Under the pieces are notes generated by a model. It was not told the origin of the DNA. It ran no database searches and was given only the letters and a program-made list of their open reading frames with translations. A program made the position numbers and the translations under genes. From positions 308,925 through 372,924 of the forward strand of contig NZ_QGMQ01000002.1 of assembly GCF_003259155.1 (NCBI RefSeq): a stretch of DNA of 64,000 nt. Reading direction: 5' to 3'. Below, in pieces: positions 55,475-64,000 of the stretch. The DNA is from Marinimicrobium alkaliphilum. Lineage in GTDB: Bacteria > Pseudomonadota > Gammaproteobacteria > Pseudomonadales > Cellvibrionaceae. How positions within the stretch are numbered: the first letter of the stretch is position 1; each line of letters opens with the position of its first letter.

Positions 55475-58400
55475 ATGAGACCTTTTACCCTGCAGCCCGT
55501 CAGGCGGCTGTTGTACGCCCCCCTATTGCTGTTTGTCACGTGCGCGTTGCTGCTGAGTGTAGGCTGCACGACAGAGCGGCAAAGCCAATCGAGTACCTCG
55601 CCAGGGACGACCGAACAGGTGGATACGGTTCGGATTCTGGTATTTTCCGTCACGGCCGGTTATCGCCACCGGGTGATCCCCTATGGCAACGAGCAGATTG
55701 CGCAGATGTCGGAGCGCATTAAAGAGCTGACCGGGGCCAGGCACGTCGAAGTCGATATTATTGACGACGAAGACGGTGATGCCTCTGCCTTCCCCAGTGA
55801 CTTCGAAACACTGAGCCGTTACCACACCATTGTCTGGAACAGCACCACCGGCAGCCCGCTCAATGAAGCGCAACAGGCGGCGTTCAAGGCCTATATCCAG
55901 GCCGGTGGCGGTTATGCCGGGATTCATGCGGCTTCCGATACCCACTACGACTGGCCCTGGTACGGTGATCTGGTCGGGGCTTACTTTGACGGTCACCCCG
56001 ACCGCCAGGAGGGTGAGCTCAATGTTACCGACCGCAGCCACCCGTCAACCCGGCACATGCCTGCCCGCTATCGGCTCTACGACGAGTTCTATGATTTTCA
56101 CCGCAACCCCCGCGGTCATGTTCATGTGTTGATGACTATCAATGAAGACTCCTACGAGGGCGCGGGCATGGAGGGTGGCCGAGTCGACCATCCCATGGCC
56201 TGGAGTCACTACTATGATGGCGGACGGGCCTGGTTCACAGCGCTGGGCCATACCCAGCAGGCCTGGGAAGATGAGTATTTTCTGGAGCATGTCCTGCAGG
56301 GCATACTTTGGGCAGGCGGTCTGGTCGAGGGCGATTCCGAGGCGACGGTGTGGGACTCGTACGAGCAGGTCACTGTCACCCAGGATATATCGGAGCCCAT
56401 GTCCATGAGCGTGGCACCGGATGGTCGGATTTTTCTGATCCAGCGCACCGGTGAGATTCTGGTGACCAATACCGAGCAAACCGACATCGCCCTCGCGCTC
56501 AAGCTGGACGTTCACTACGCCCGGGAAGACGGCGGTTTGGGGATCGTGGTCGACCCCAACTTTGCCGAGAACGGCTGGGTCTACGTTTACTACTCGCCGG
56601 AGTTGGAGGCTGCTCCCCACGCTCAACAGGGCCACGGCCATCACGGCAGTGCCCAGGCCGAAGACATCAAAGATGAAATGCCTTACAACCGTCTGTCGCG
56701 CTTTGTGGTTACGGGCGATACGCTGGATCCAGCGTCCGAAGTGGAAATTCTGCGGGTACACCATACTCGCGAGGGTGGGCGTCATTCCGGAGGCGACCTT
56801 CAGTTTGGTCCCGATGGTGCTCTGTGGTTGTCCACCGGCGATGACATCGGTGGCCCGGGTATCGACGGCTATACCCCGACCTACGATCAGGACTTTGAGA
56901 CAAAAACGGCCACCGATGCCCGGGGTACAGCGGCCAATACCGCCGATCTGCGCGGCAAAATGATCCGTATTTTCCCCCACGAAGACGGTAGCTACTCTAT
57001 CCCCGAAGACAACCTGTTTACCGTTGAGCGCGGTTACGGGGACGAAATTGAGGCCGGTCTGGTGCGTCCGGAAATCTTCCTGATGGGCGCCCGCAATCCT
57101 TTCCGGTTCGGTGTTGACAGTGAAACCGGCTGGCTCTACTACGCTGATTACGGTCCGGATGCTACCGAGTGGTCGCCCGAGCGTGGGCCCATTGGTATTC
57201 GTGAATACAATCAGGTGCGTGAGGCAGGCAACGCCGGCTGGCCTATGGTTCGTGGTCCCCAGCTTGCTTATCCGGACTACGATTGGGCGCAGCGTAAACC
57301 CATTGCTTTGTTTGATCCGGATAACCCCATCAATGACTCGCCGTTTAACACGGGACTGAGGGAGTTGCCCCCGGTGCAGCCCGCCACCCTGTACGTGCCG
57401 CGTCACGGGCTGTGGGATGTGTTTGTCAATCCGCCCAAGGACCACCCTTGGGGTGACGCCTGGGATGTGCCCGAAAAGCCGCCTTTCCCCCAGTTGACCA
57501 ACTCGGCCCCCAATGGCGGCCCCATGTATCGCCACAAAGCGACCCATGCGCCTACGGCCTTGCCTGAAGCCTTTGACGGCAAATGGTTTATCGGCGAGTG
57601 GAGCGGAGGTCGGTTGCTGATGGTGTCGTTTGATGAGCAAGGGGATTTCCTCGAAATTGAGCCATTTTTCCCACCGCTGGACATTCATCGTCCTCACGAT
57701 ATTGAAATTGGTCCCGACGGTCATCTGTACGTCCTCGACTACGGCGCGTCCTGGTCGGGCCGGGATAACCCCGGTATCTACCGCATTGACTACCTGCCCC
57801 GTGGGCAGGGTGTGCTGGCGCTGGATTGGGAGCTTGACAACAGCGTCATGGCACCTGGCTCAAGTACCCGCTTGCGCGCTCGACTGGATACCCGGTTTGA
57901 GCAAACGGTCCGGGACATCGAAGTTTCGGTATTGGGTCAGCGCGACGGTTTGCGTGTGGAAGCCCAGGGTGAATTGGCGCGTGCGCGCCTGGGTGCGGGT
58001 GAGTCCTACGACATTGTCTGGGACATCGCGGTAGACGCTGACGCCTTTGGTGGCGAGCAGACGCTGATTCTGCGGGTAAAATACCTCGATCGCTCGGGAC
58101 AGATCCGTTGGCTTTCCCAGCAGTTGACGTTGACCGTGGACGGGCCGGTCGAAGTGCCTTTCGGTTTTAACCTGGGTGGCAATGAAGCCGTTGAAATTCA
58201 GGGTTTGACCTTCCAGCCCTGGCCGCATATCGCTGTCCAATCGCTTTCCGATGAACCTGAAAGCGAGCGTTACAGCGGTGATATTGAAGGCGCTGGCCGA
58301 CCTTTGAGAGATCTTTATCAAACGGCCCATGTGGGGCGTGATTTGGGTTATCGCGTTGCACTGGCGAACGGCACCTACGACCTGCGGTTACACTTTTCTG

Positions 58401-59005
58401 AGGTGTCCGAAGACGCGCAGGGGGCCAATGCGCGGATTTTTGATGTACGGGTGCAGGGTGAGCGTGTGTTGACGGATTTCGAAATCGCCGCCGAGCGTGA
58501 TTTCGCACAGATGCTTACAGTCACCCTGAACGGTGTGGAGGTGGTTGACGGTTACTTGCGCCTGGAAACCGAGTCCAAAGGAAACCGTACGCTGCTAAGC
58601 GGTTTTGAAGTGCGCGAATCCATTGAACGGCTGCCTTCGGATCTGTCTTTGGCGGCAGACGAAGCCTTCGATCCGGCACAGACCATTCGCATCAAAGGCG
58701 ATATGGGAGGCTGGACGGGAATTGCGCCGGAGTCGATCAAGGGGGTGCGCAATCCTACCCTGGTACTGACGGAGGGTGAAACCTACACCCTGGAATGGTT
58801 GAATGCCGACGGCGTGTACCATAACTTCGCCGTGGCCAGCGATGGACTTCAGTCTTTCTTCTTCGTTTCCAGTGGTACCACCGGTGTTGAGGCGGCAGAA
58901 ACTGTCGAATTTACCGCCGAGTCAGGCATGGGCGTTTATCTGTGCACACCTCACCCGGAAGACATGCTGGGTCAGATTCGGGTTGTGGAAGCGGAGGGTG
59001 ACTAA
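55475..59005 (+). CDS. Lipoprotein fusion: ThuA, PQQ-type sugar dehydrogenase, malectin-like and cupredoxin modules
   Basis: 1176 residues. A signal ending in LLLSVGC makes Cys31 a likely lipidation site, though Ser at -3 is not ideal. Residues 52-281 are a ThuA domain (GIHAASDTHYDWPWYGDL). Residues 305-775 are a sugar/sorbosone dehydrogenase propeller: GRHSGGDLQFGPDG gives a base-like His437, and GARNPFRFGVD gives Arg540, matching PQQ-contact positions in soluble glucose dehydrogenase. Residues 896-1046 resemble malectin/NPCBM (VALANGTYDLRLHFSEV). Residues 1067-1172 form a cupredoxin with His1116, Cys1157, His1160 and Met1164, a type 1 copper site. The inferred reaction is oxidation of a sugar with electrons handed to the built-in copper centre. 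PQQ genes are not in this window. Confidence 0.85.
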   Translation: MRPFTLQPVRRLLYAPLLLFVTCALLLSVGCTTERQSQSSTSPGTTEQVDTVRILVFSVTAGYRHRVIPYGNEQIAQMSERIKELTGARHVEVDIIDDEDGDASAFPSDFETLSRYHTIVWNSTTGSPLNEAQQAAFKAYIQAGGGYAGIHAASDTHYDWPWYGDLVGAYFDGHPDRQEGELNVTDRSHPSTRHMPARYRLYDEFYDFHRNPRGHVHVLMTINEDSYEGAGMEGGRVDHPMAWSHYYDGGRAWFTALGHTQQAWEDEYFLEHVLQGILWAGGLVEGDSEATVWDSYEQVTVTQDISEPMSMSVAPDGRIFLIQRTGEILVTNTEQTDIALALKLDVHYAREDGGLGIVVDPNFAENGWVYVYYSPELEAAPHAQQGHGHHGSAQAEDIKDEMPYNRLSRFVVTGDTLDPASEVEILRVHHTREGGRHSGGDLQFGPDGALWLSTGDDIGGPGIDGYTPTYDQDFETKTATDARGTAANTADLRGKMIRIFPHEDGSYSIPEDNLFTVERGYGDEIEAGLVRPEIFLMGARNPFRFGVDSETGWLYYADYGPDATEWSPERGPIGIREYNQVREAGNAGWPMVRGPQLAYPDYDWAQRKPIALFDPDNPINDSPFNTGLRELPPVQPATLYVPRHGLWDVFVNPPKDHPWGDAWDVPEKPPFPQLTNSAPNGGPMYRHKATHAPTALPEAFDGKWFIGEWSGGRLLMVSFDEQGDFLEIEPFFPPLDIHRPHDIEIGPDGHLYVLDYGASWSGRDNPGIYRIDYLPRGQGVLALDWELDNSVMAPGSSTRLRARLDTRFEQTVRDIEVSVLGQRDGLRVEAQGELARARLGAGESYDIVWDIAVDADAFGGEQTLILRVKYLDRSGQIRWLSQQLTLTVDGPVEVPFGFNLGGNEAVEIQGLTFQPWPHIAVQSLSDEPESERYSGDIEGAGRPLRDLYQTAHVGRDLGYRVALANGTYDLRLHFSEVSEDAQGANARIFDVRVQGERVLTDFEIAAERDFAQMLTVTLNGVEVVDGYLRLETESKGNRTLLSGFEVRESIERLPSDLSLAADEAFDPAQTIRIKGDMGGWTGIAPESIKGVRNPTLVLTEGETYTLEWLNADGVYHNFAVASDGLQSFFFVSSGTTGVEAAETVEFTAESGMGVYLCTPHPEDMLGQIRVVEAEGD

Positions 59006-59034
59006 AGCTGAGCGCTAAGAAACTCCCTTTGTAG

Positions 59035-59067
59035 ACAAAAAAACCCCGGCTTGCCGGGGTTTTTTTG
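59035..59067. terminator. Bidirectional terminator between fusion lipoprotein and mscS
   Basis: AAACCCCGGC, a two-base loop and GCCGGGGTTT form a 10-bp stem with A-rich and T-rich flanks, so it can stop transcription from both convergent genes. Confidence 0.9.
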
Positions 59068-59089
59068 TTTCAGGCAGTGCCCGTGATTG

Positions 59090-59908
59090 TTACTGCGCTT
59101 TATCCAAATGAATATCCATTTGCGGGAAGGGAATGCTGATGTCATTCTCGTCAAAAGCAATTTTAATCTCTTCGGTCATGTGCCACTTGAGAGGCCAATA
59201 GTCGTCGGTTTTGACCCAGGGGCGCGCGAGAATATCGACACTGCTGTCCCCCAGCTCGCCCACCACGATGGTGGGTTCAGGCTCGGGCAAAATCCGTTCG
59301 TCCTTGGCAAAGACCTCGGAAATGATTTTCTTGGCTTTGCGGATATCGTCGTCGTAGCTGATACTGAATACCATATCCACGCGCCGGGTTTCCCGCGCGG
59401 ACCAGTTGATGATGTTGCCGCCGTAGATGGCACCGTTGGGAATAATGACTTCCTTGTTGTCCGGGGTGCGCATAGTGGTGGTGAAGATGCTGATACGCTC
59501 TACTACGCCCATGGTGCCGCCACCCTCGACAAAATCACCGGCTTTGAACGGGCGGAATACCAGCAGCATAAAGCCGGACGCAAAATTCTGCAGTGAACCT
59601 TGCAGCGCCAGGCCGACGGCCAGGCCAATGGCACCGAGAACAGCGATCAGTGAGGTGGTGTTGACCCCCAGTTGATCGAGAGATGCGACAATCACAAAGA
59701 TCAGCAGTATGGTGTTCACTACTGACTGGACAAACTCCACCAGAATTTTGTCGAGCTTGGTACGGCCCAGGATGCGGCCCAAAACACTGACAATAATACT
59801 GACAATGAACTTACCAACCACAAAAACCAGAATCGCCAGAAGGATATTTATCCCCCAGGGAACAGCGTAGGCGTGGGTCAGTTCCGCAATGACTTCTTGA
59901 TCGGGCAT
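59090..59908 (-). CDS. mscS: Small-conductance mechanosensitive channel
   Basis: 272 residues, the short MscS type. Three helices; the third, pore-lining, is GAIGLAVGLALQGSLQNFAS. The beta domain with RPFKAGDFVEGGGTMGVVERI and VIIPNGAIYGGNIINWSARETRRVD follows. It opens under membrane tension to release solutes on osmotic downshift. GAGGAG precedes its ATG. It lies 83 bases after rnfE on the same strand. Confidence 0.95.
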   Translation of the reverse strand: MPDQEVIAELTHAYAVPWGINILLAILVFVVGKFIVSIIVSVLGRILGRTKLDKILVEFVQSVVNTILLIFVIVASLDQLGVNTTSLIAVLGAIGLAVGLALQGSLQNFASGFMLLVFRPFKAGDFVEGGGTMGVVERISIFTTTMRTPDNKEVIIPNGAIYGGNIINWSARETRRVDMVFSISYDDDIRKAKKIISEVFAKDERILPEPEPTIVVGELGDSSVDILARPWVKTDDYWPLKWHMTEEIKIAFDENDISIPFPQMDIHLDKAQ

Positions 59909-59941
59909 GGAGGGCTCCTCAGATGACGTAAAAATAGCAAG

Positions 59942-59973
59942 ACTATCTGGTTTAAAAGTGTAGACCAGATAGT
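59942..59973. repeat. Inverted repeat between rnfE and mscS
   Basis: ACTATCTGGTTTA (59942-59954) and TAGACCAGATAGT (59961-59973) are reverse complements except at one base, six bases apart. On the minus strand it is followed by CTTGCTATTTTT, so it may be the rnf terminator; its position about 50 bases before mscS also fits an operator. Confidence 0.55.
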
Positions 59974-59991
59974 GACAAAATAAAGTTGAGG

Positions 59992-60708
59992 TTAATTGAC
60001 GGCGCCCGTGGTGCGTACGCGCTTGCTTCCTTTGATGGGCTTGGTCTTGAGAATCGCCCGGCGCTTTTCAATGCGGGCATCGATCAGATTCTTCAAGGCG
60101 ATCAGAAAACCGGTCACGATAAACGCGCCCGGAGGCAGCACCGCGACCAGGAAACCGGGGTAGTTTTCAAAGGGCGTAATAACCCAGCCGCGGGCCATAT
60201 CGCCGAACAGCAGGTGCATATTGGCGAACAGCGTGCCGCTGCCGAGCAGTTCCCGCACCGCCCCGATCGCGAGCAGTACCGCCATAAAGCCCAGGCCCAT
60301 CATCAGTCCGTCGACAAATGAAGGGAATACCTTGTTCTTGCTGGCAAAGGCGTCTGCCCGCCCCAAAATGGCACAGTTGGTTACGATCAATGGGATAAAA
60401 ATCCCGAGAATGGTGTACAGCTCAAACGTATAGGCGCGCATCAGCAGCTCGATGCAGGTGGTGAGCGTGGCGATGATCATCACGAAGGCAGGCAAACGTA
60501 CCGCATCGCTCACGGTTTTACGGATCAGGGAGACGGTGATATTTGAGCAGGTCAGCACCATCAGCGTCGCCAATCCGAGCCCGAGCGCATTGACCACCGA
60601 GCCGGTGACCGCCAGCAGCGGACAAAGCCCCAGCAATTGTACCAGCGCCGGGTTGTTGGTCCACAGACCATTGCCGCTGATCTTCTGGTAATCGACCGCT
60701 TCGCTCAT
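59992..60708 (-). CDS. rnfE: Rnf complex subunit RnfE
   Basis: 238 residues and six helices. [27 protein letters not shown] and [26 protein letters not shown] are RnfE/NqrD hallmarks, with membrane cysteines ([19 protein letters not shown]) that bind a cluster shared with RnfA. Rnf couples ferredoxin-NAD electron flow to ion pumping. The tail is basic ([11 protein letters not shown]). It overlaps rnfG by ATGA. The usual downstream nth gene is absent here. Confidence 0.97.
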   Translation of the reverse strand: MSEAVDYQKISGNGLWTNNPALVQLLGLCPLLAVTGSVVNALGLGLATLMVLTCSNITVSLIRKTVSDAVRLPAFVMIIATLTTCIELLMRAYTFELYTILGIFIPLIVTNCAILGRADAFASKNKVFPSFVDGLMMGLGFMAVLLAIGAVRELLGSGTLFANMHLLFGDMARGWVITPFENYPGFLVAVLPPGAFIVTGFLIALKNLIDARIEKRRAILKTKPIKGSKRVRTTGAVN

Positions 60709-61358
60709 TGTTCGGTCTCCTCTGTCTCGCTTATCTGCGTGTCGGGGAACAGCAGGGCTTGATGCGTGGTGGCAAATGCCAGGGTGCGGCGTACTTGGCG
60801 TACGACAGCACGGGGGGTAATGGTCGCCCCGGTGAATTGATCAAAATCGCCCCCGTCTTTCCGAACCTCCCAGCGGCTTGGCGCTGGCTCCGTCAGCGAG
60901 GTGCCGTCGAAGTCGAGAATCCAGTCGCTGCGGCTCAGGTCAACTTTGTCGCCCAGCCCCGGGGTTTCCCGGTGGTTGAGTACGCGTACGCCTGCGATAC
61001 TCAGGTCCTTGTTAACGCCGACAATCATACGAATGTCACCGCTGTAGCCATCCGGAGCCACGCTGGGAATAATTGCACCGATAACCTCACCGCCCTGGCG
61101 CGCCAGATGAATGTGGTGTGCGTCGCGCAACCCGAGCTGTGCCCAGGCGTCCAGAGGAACCGGGATGACGTCTTCGAGCAGGTCATTGTCGTGGCGCTGC
61201 TCGGGAATGATTTCGAACAGTGCACGCTGCTGTGCGCGGCGCTCGGACTCGGATATCTGTTCCCGGGTCATCAGGAAAGTGCTGGCGAGTACGGTGGCGG
61301 TGATCAGCGCAAACAGGGTCAGCAGGATGCCATTCTTACTGATAGACGCTCCCAGCAT
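60705..61358 (-). CDS. rnfG: Rnf complex subunit RnfG
   Basis: 217 residues. One N-terminal helix (residues 9-29) and a periplasmic FMN domain; the flavin is joined to Thr179 in [45 protein letters not shown] is typical. It overlaps rnfE by four bases and rnfD by one. Confidence 0.96.
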   Translation of the reverse strand: MLGASISKNGILLTLFALITATVLASTFLMTREQISESERRAQQRALFEIIPEQRHDNDLLEDVIPVPLDAWAQLGLRDAHHIHLARQGGEVIGAIIPSVAPDGYSGDIRMIVGVNKDLSIAGVRVLNHRETPGLGDKVDLSRSDWILDFDGTSLTEPAPSRWEVRKDGGDFDQFTGATITPRAVVRQVRRTLAFATTHQALLFPDTQISETEETEQ

Positions 61359-62413
61359 CAGTGCCCCTCCTTTTCGGTGGCCTTGCGTGGTTTCTTGTGG
61401 CCATAAGTGCGCGGCAAGGTGTAATGATCGATAAAGGGCGCGGCAAAGTTCATTAGTAGCACCGCAAAAGCGACCCCGTCGGGGTAGTTGCTCCAGGTGC
61501 GAATGACGTAAATAAGTACACCAATAGCGGCACCGTAAATGATGCGCCCACGGACACTCACCGCCGAGCTGACCGGGTCGGTGATAATGAAGAAGGCCCC
61601 GAGCATGGTCGCCCCGGAGAGCAGGTGAAACAGTGGCGAGCCACCGCTGTTGGAGCTGCCGCCATCATAAAAAACGGCAGCCATCAGAGCCAGAGCAATC
61701 AGCATGCTTACGGGCGCGTGCCAGGTGTATACCCGCTTGTAAAGCAGGACTAACCCGCCGAGCAGGAATGCCAGGTTAACCCACTCCCAACCGGCGCCGG
61801 CCCAGATACCTGAGACCAAGGTGGGATCCTGGCTGTATAGATCCTCCAGCAATAAGCCCGGGTTTTGCTTCAGCGTATCGAGGGGTGTGGCCGCGGTGTA
61901 GGCATCGATGGGTGCCCCCGCCCAAATCATACGCAGACCTTCGATAATCCCAACGGCGCTCTGGTCATCCACCAGGGCGTTGCGCGGTGCCGTCCACTGG
62001 GTCATTTCCACCGGGAAGGAGATCAGCAGGATCACGTAGGCAACCATTGCCGGGTTAAAGGGGTTGAAGCCCATGCCGCCGTAGAGTTGCTTGGCAAGCA
62101 GTATTGCCGACACACTGCCGACCACCGCAATCCACCAAGGGGCGTAGGGCGGTAGCGCCAGCCCCAGAAGGACGGCAGTGACCAGGGCGCTGTAGTCGCC
62201 CAGGTAAAAGCTCACGGGGCGGCCCCGCAGCCTGACGGCCAGCGCTTCACAGGCGAGCGCGGTAACACTGGCCAGTGCAACGTTGAGCAGGCTGCCCCAA
62301 CCGAAGAACAGCGTCAGAGCCGCCAGTCCCGGAAGGGTCGCGTAGATCACCAGGCGCATCAGCTGGCCGGTGCTCAGGGCGCTATGTGTGTGGGGCGAAG
62401 TTACCTTCAGCAT
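61358..62413 (-). CDS. rnfD: Rnf complex subunit RnfD
   Basis: 351 residues, about nine helices. It carries covalent FMN, by family on Thr176 in DAYTAATPLDTLK. The blocks SFYLGDYSALVTAVLLGLALPP and GGMGFNPFNPAMVAYV are typical of RnfD/NqrB. It follows rnfC by 18 bases and overlaps rnfG by one base. Confidence 0.96.
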   Translation of the reverse strand: MLKVTSPHTHSALSTGQLMRLVIYATLPGLAALTLFFGWGSLLNVALASVTALACEALAVRLRGRPVSFYLGDYSALVTAVLLGLALPPYAPWWIAVVGSVSAILLAKQLYGGMGFNPFNPAMVAYVILLISFPVEMTQWTAPRNALVDDQSAVGIIEGLRMIWAGAPIDAYTAATPLDTLKQNPGLLLEDLYSQDPTLVSGIWAGAGWEWVNLAFLLGGLVLLYKRVYTWHAPVSMLIALALMAAVFYDGGSSNSGGSPLFHLLSGATMLGAFFIITDPVSSAVSVRGRIIYGAAIGVLIYVIRTWSNYPDGVAFAVLLMNFAAPFIDHYTLPRTYGHKKPRKATEKEGH

Positions 62414-62431
62414 GGTTTCAGTGCATCCGTC

Positions 62432-64000
62432 CTAGTCCGCCGAGGCGTTGGCTTGTTGTTCCAGAGTTTCGAGTTTGGAGCTCAGTTTTTCAACGCCGGT
62501 GCGAAAGGCTTCGACATTGTCGTCGGCCTCCGCCTCAGCTTTGGCCAAACGCTCCCGGGCTTTTTCCAGGCGCGCCTTGACCGAGTCAATCTGGTTGCGG
62601 AGCTTGTCGTCGGCGCTCATGGTGGCCATAGCAGCCGCCTTGGCCTTGGCTTTTTCGATGGCCAGGCCGGCAACATCTGCTTCGTGCCGGCCACTGGGGC
62701 TGGGTTCTGCGACGGTACTGGGCGACAGCTCAGCGAGCTCAGTCTGGGTATCCTTGATTTTTTGCTGCAGTTTTTGCACCCCTTGCGCCAACGCGTCGGC
62801 CTTCTCATCGCCGGCGGCACGCGCGGCTTCGGCTTTTTCTTCAGCTTTGGCCAATCGTTGCTGCAAAGAGTCGAGGTTCGCGCGGAGTTTCTCCGCGGGA
62901 TCCATATCCATCTTGGCCTTGGCCTTGGCAATCGCTGCAGCGACCGGGTCGCTATCCGCGGGCGCCGGTGTTTCGGCGCTTTTCCCCTGCTCGGCGCGGA
63001 AGTCGCTCAGCTTTTGTTCGGCGTCATGCACTTTCAATTCCGCTTGCTTGATCCGCGCCTGTTGTTTTTCCCGTTGCTCGTCGGTGACCGACTGGCCGGG
63101 CTCGTTAGCTTCCAGCGGTTGCTGGGCTTTCTTCAGGCTTTCTTGTGCTGAAGCCAACAGGCGCTCCAGACGCGCCTGTTGCTCGGCCGGTGTTTTCTGT
63201 TTGGCCCCGGCTTTGGTCTGGGCGTCGCTGACGGGCGCGGGGACCGGGCCTGCTTCGACGCCTGCCTGCTTTTCGTTGGCAAGTTTTTTCTTGGCGGCCT
63301 CGGCGGCTTGCTTGCGGGCCAGGCGCTTGGCTTCCTTCTCGGCTTCGACTTTGGCGATACGCTCCTGCCGGAATTCGAAGCGCCGACGTGAACGGTCGGA
63401 TTTCTCCCGCTCCTTCTCGTGCAGGCGAATACTGCCTTTGGCCGCACGGTAGTACTGTACCAGCGGAATATGGCTGGGGCAGACAAAAGAGCAGGCGCCG
63501 CACTCAATACAGTCGAACAGGCTGTGCGCTTCGAGCTTCTCGTAGTCCTCGGCCTGAGCATACCAGTACAGCTGCTGTGGTAGCAGACTGGCGGGGCAGG
63601 CTTCGGCGCACAGGCCACAGCGAATGCAGGCCTGGGCGGGCAGGGGCGGCGGCAACTCTTTTTTACTGGGGGCGAGTATGCAGTTGGTGGTCTTGATCAA
63701 TGGCACCTGCGGATCGGGCAGGGTAAAGCCCATCATGGGGCCGCCCATCACCAGGCGCGAGGCTTTCTTGGCATCAAAGCCGTGTTCTTTGAGGATGAAG
63801 TCAATAGGGGTTCCCAAAAGCACGTCGATATTGCGCTGGCGCGTCAGCGCCTCGCCCACCACCGTGGTCACTCTCGAAACCAGCGGCTCGCCATAGCGCA
63901 CGGCGCGCCAGCTCGCGACAGCAGTACCGACGTTCTGGCACACCACGCCGATGCTCGCAGGAATCTGTCCACTGGGCACTTCGCGTCCGGTCAAAATCTG
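62432..64000 (-). CDS. rnfC: Rnf complex subunit RnfC (N-terminus beyond window)
   Basis: At least 522 residues; the frame stays open to the window edge (QIL before TGREVPSGQIPASIGVVCQN), so the start is missing. RnfC binds NADH and FMN and holds two [4Fe-4S] clusters, CIRCGLCAEACP and CIECGACSFVCP. The C-terminal third is a long Ala/Lys/Glu-rich coiled coil, as often in gammaproteobacterial RnfC, and contains a tandem copy of about 65 residues (AIAKAKAK...KLRANLDSLQQRL and AIEKAKAK...KLRNQIDSVKARL). rnfB and rnfA would be expected upstream, past the edge. Confidence 0.97.
   Translation of the reverse strand, partial: QILTGREVPSGQIPASIGVVCQNVGTAVASWRAVRYGEPLVSRVTTVVGEALTRQRNIDVLLGTPIDFILKEHGFDAKKASRLVMGGPMMGFTLPDPQVPLIKTTNCILAPSKKELPPPLPAQACIRCGLCAEACPASLLPQQLYWYAQAEDYEKLEAHSLFDCIECGACSFVCPSHIPLVQYYRAAKGSIRLHEKEREKSDRSRRRFEFRQERIAKVEAEKEAKRLARKQAAEAAKKKLANEKQAGVEAGPVPAPVSDAQTKAGAKQKTPAEQQARLERLLASAQESLKKAQQPLEANEPGQSVTDEQREKQQARIKQAELKVHDAEQKLSDFRAEQGKSAETPAPADSDPVAAAIAKAKAKMDMDPAEKLRANLDSLQQRLAKAEEKAEAARAAGDEKADALAQGVQKLQQKIKDTQTELAELSPSTVAEPSPSGRHEADVAGLAIEKAKAKAAAMATMSADDKLRNQIDSVKARLEKARERLAKAEAEADDNVEAFRTGVEKLSSKLETLEQQANASAD

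Noticed and set aside
56045-57724. A 559-codon open frame antisense to the fusion lipoprotein
   Set aside because: The plus-strand protein has clear domains across the same stretch; the antisense product has none.
63992-63994. TTG as the start of rnfC
   Set aside because: The frame continues to the window edge with residues expected in RnfC, so the true start lies outside.

Overview
The window reads as chromosomal DNA of a gammaproteobacterium, most like a marine polysaccharide-degrading member of the Cellvibrionaceae (Marinimicrobium, Gilvimarinus or Saccharophagus type). This rests on gene content and order: dsbD-aroQ-accBC-prmA-DUF3426-dusB-fis-purHD, ampD-ampE-yajQ-ampG, fxsA-groESL, ccoNOQP-ccoGHIS and rnfCDGE, together with a GH43 glycosidase and two ThuA-domain proteins. 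The genus is inference; no rRNA gene is present to settle it. I found no tRNA, rRNA, CRISPR array, transposase, integrase or prophage gene.

Layout. 1-3256 (+): the tail of one unknown gene, then five small genes of mostly unknown function (a secreted NTR/TIMP-like protein, a secreted orphan, a four-helix membrane protein, an esterase lipoprotein and a two-helix membrane protein); the first few are visibly richer in A/T than the housekeeping genes. 3280-4627 (-): a PadR repressor and a HAAS-domain membrane protein with a near-perfect operator lying on the promoter. 4746-7576: a secreted ThuA protein (-) and an EAL phosphodiesterase with a dead GGDEF domain (+). 7695-20750 (-): purD, purH, fis, dusB, a DUF3426 protein, prmA, accC, accB, an inserted GH43 arabinanase/xylosidase-like gene, aroQ and dsbD. 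20869-31914 (+): lipoprotein, PCuAC copper chaperone, DUF2333, SMI1/KNR4 protein, the muropeptide-recycling set ampD-ampE-yajQ-ampG, a DUF481 outer-membrane protein, fxsA, groES, groEL and sodB. 32007-43054: coiled-coil membrane protein, a small Lar-like zinc ribbon (-), class I fumarase, pterin dehydratase, AGCS amino-acid carrier, a GAF-PAS-GAF-GGDEF-EAL protein, carbonic anhydrase (-), exonuclease I and argG. 43096-52043 (+): a complete cbb3 oxidase operon with its assembly genes, headed by an FNR/Anr-type site. 52134-59005 (+): a single-POTRA Omp85 protein, a DUF945 protein and a 1176-residue lipoprotein that joins ThuA, PQQ-type sugar dehydrogenase, malectin-like and cupredoxin modules. 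59090-64000 (-): MscS and the Rnf operon, with rnfC running off the end of the window.

How the parts connect. Respiration under low oxygen (cbb3, Rnf, fumarase), copper handling (PCuAC, DsbD, CcoI, a SafE-type protein with a His-rich tail, and the cupredoxin module) and periplasmic sugar chemistry (GH43, two ThuA proteins, sugar dehydrogenase) are the recurring themes. The most unusual items are the four-module lipoprotein at 55475-59005, the GH43 gene wedged between aroQ and accB with its own palindromic site, the PadR/HAAS switch with a readable promoter-operator, and a tandem duplication in the C-terminal tail of RnfC.
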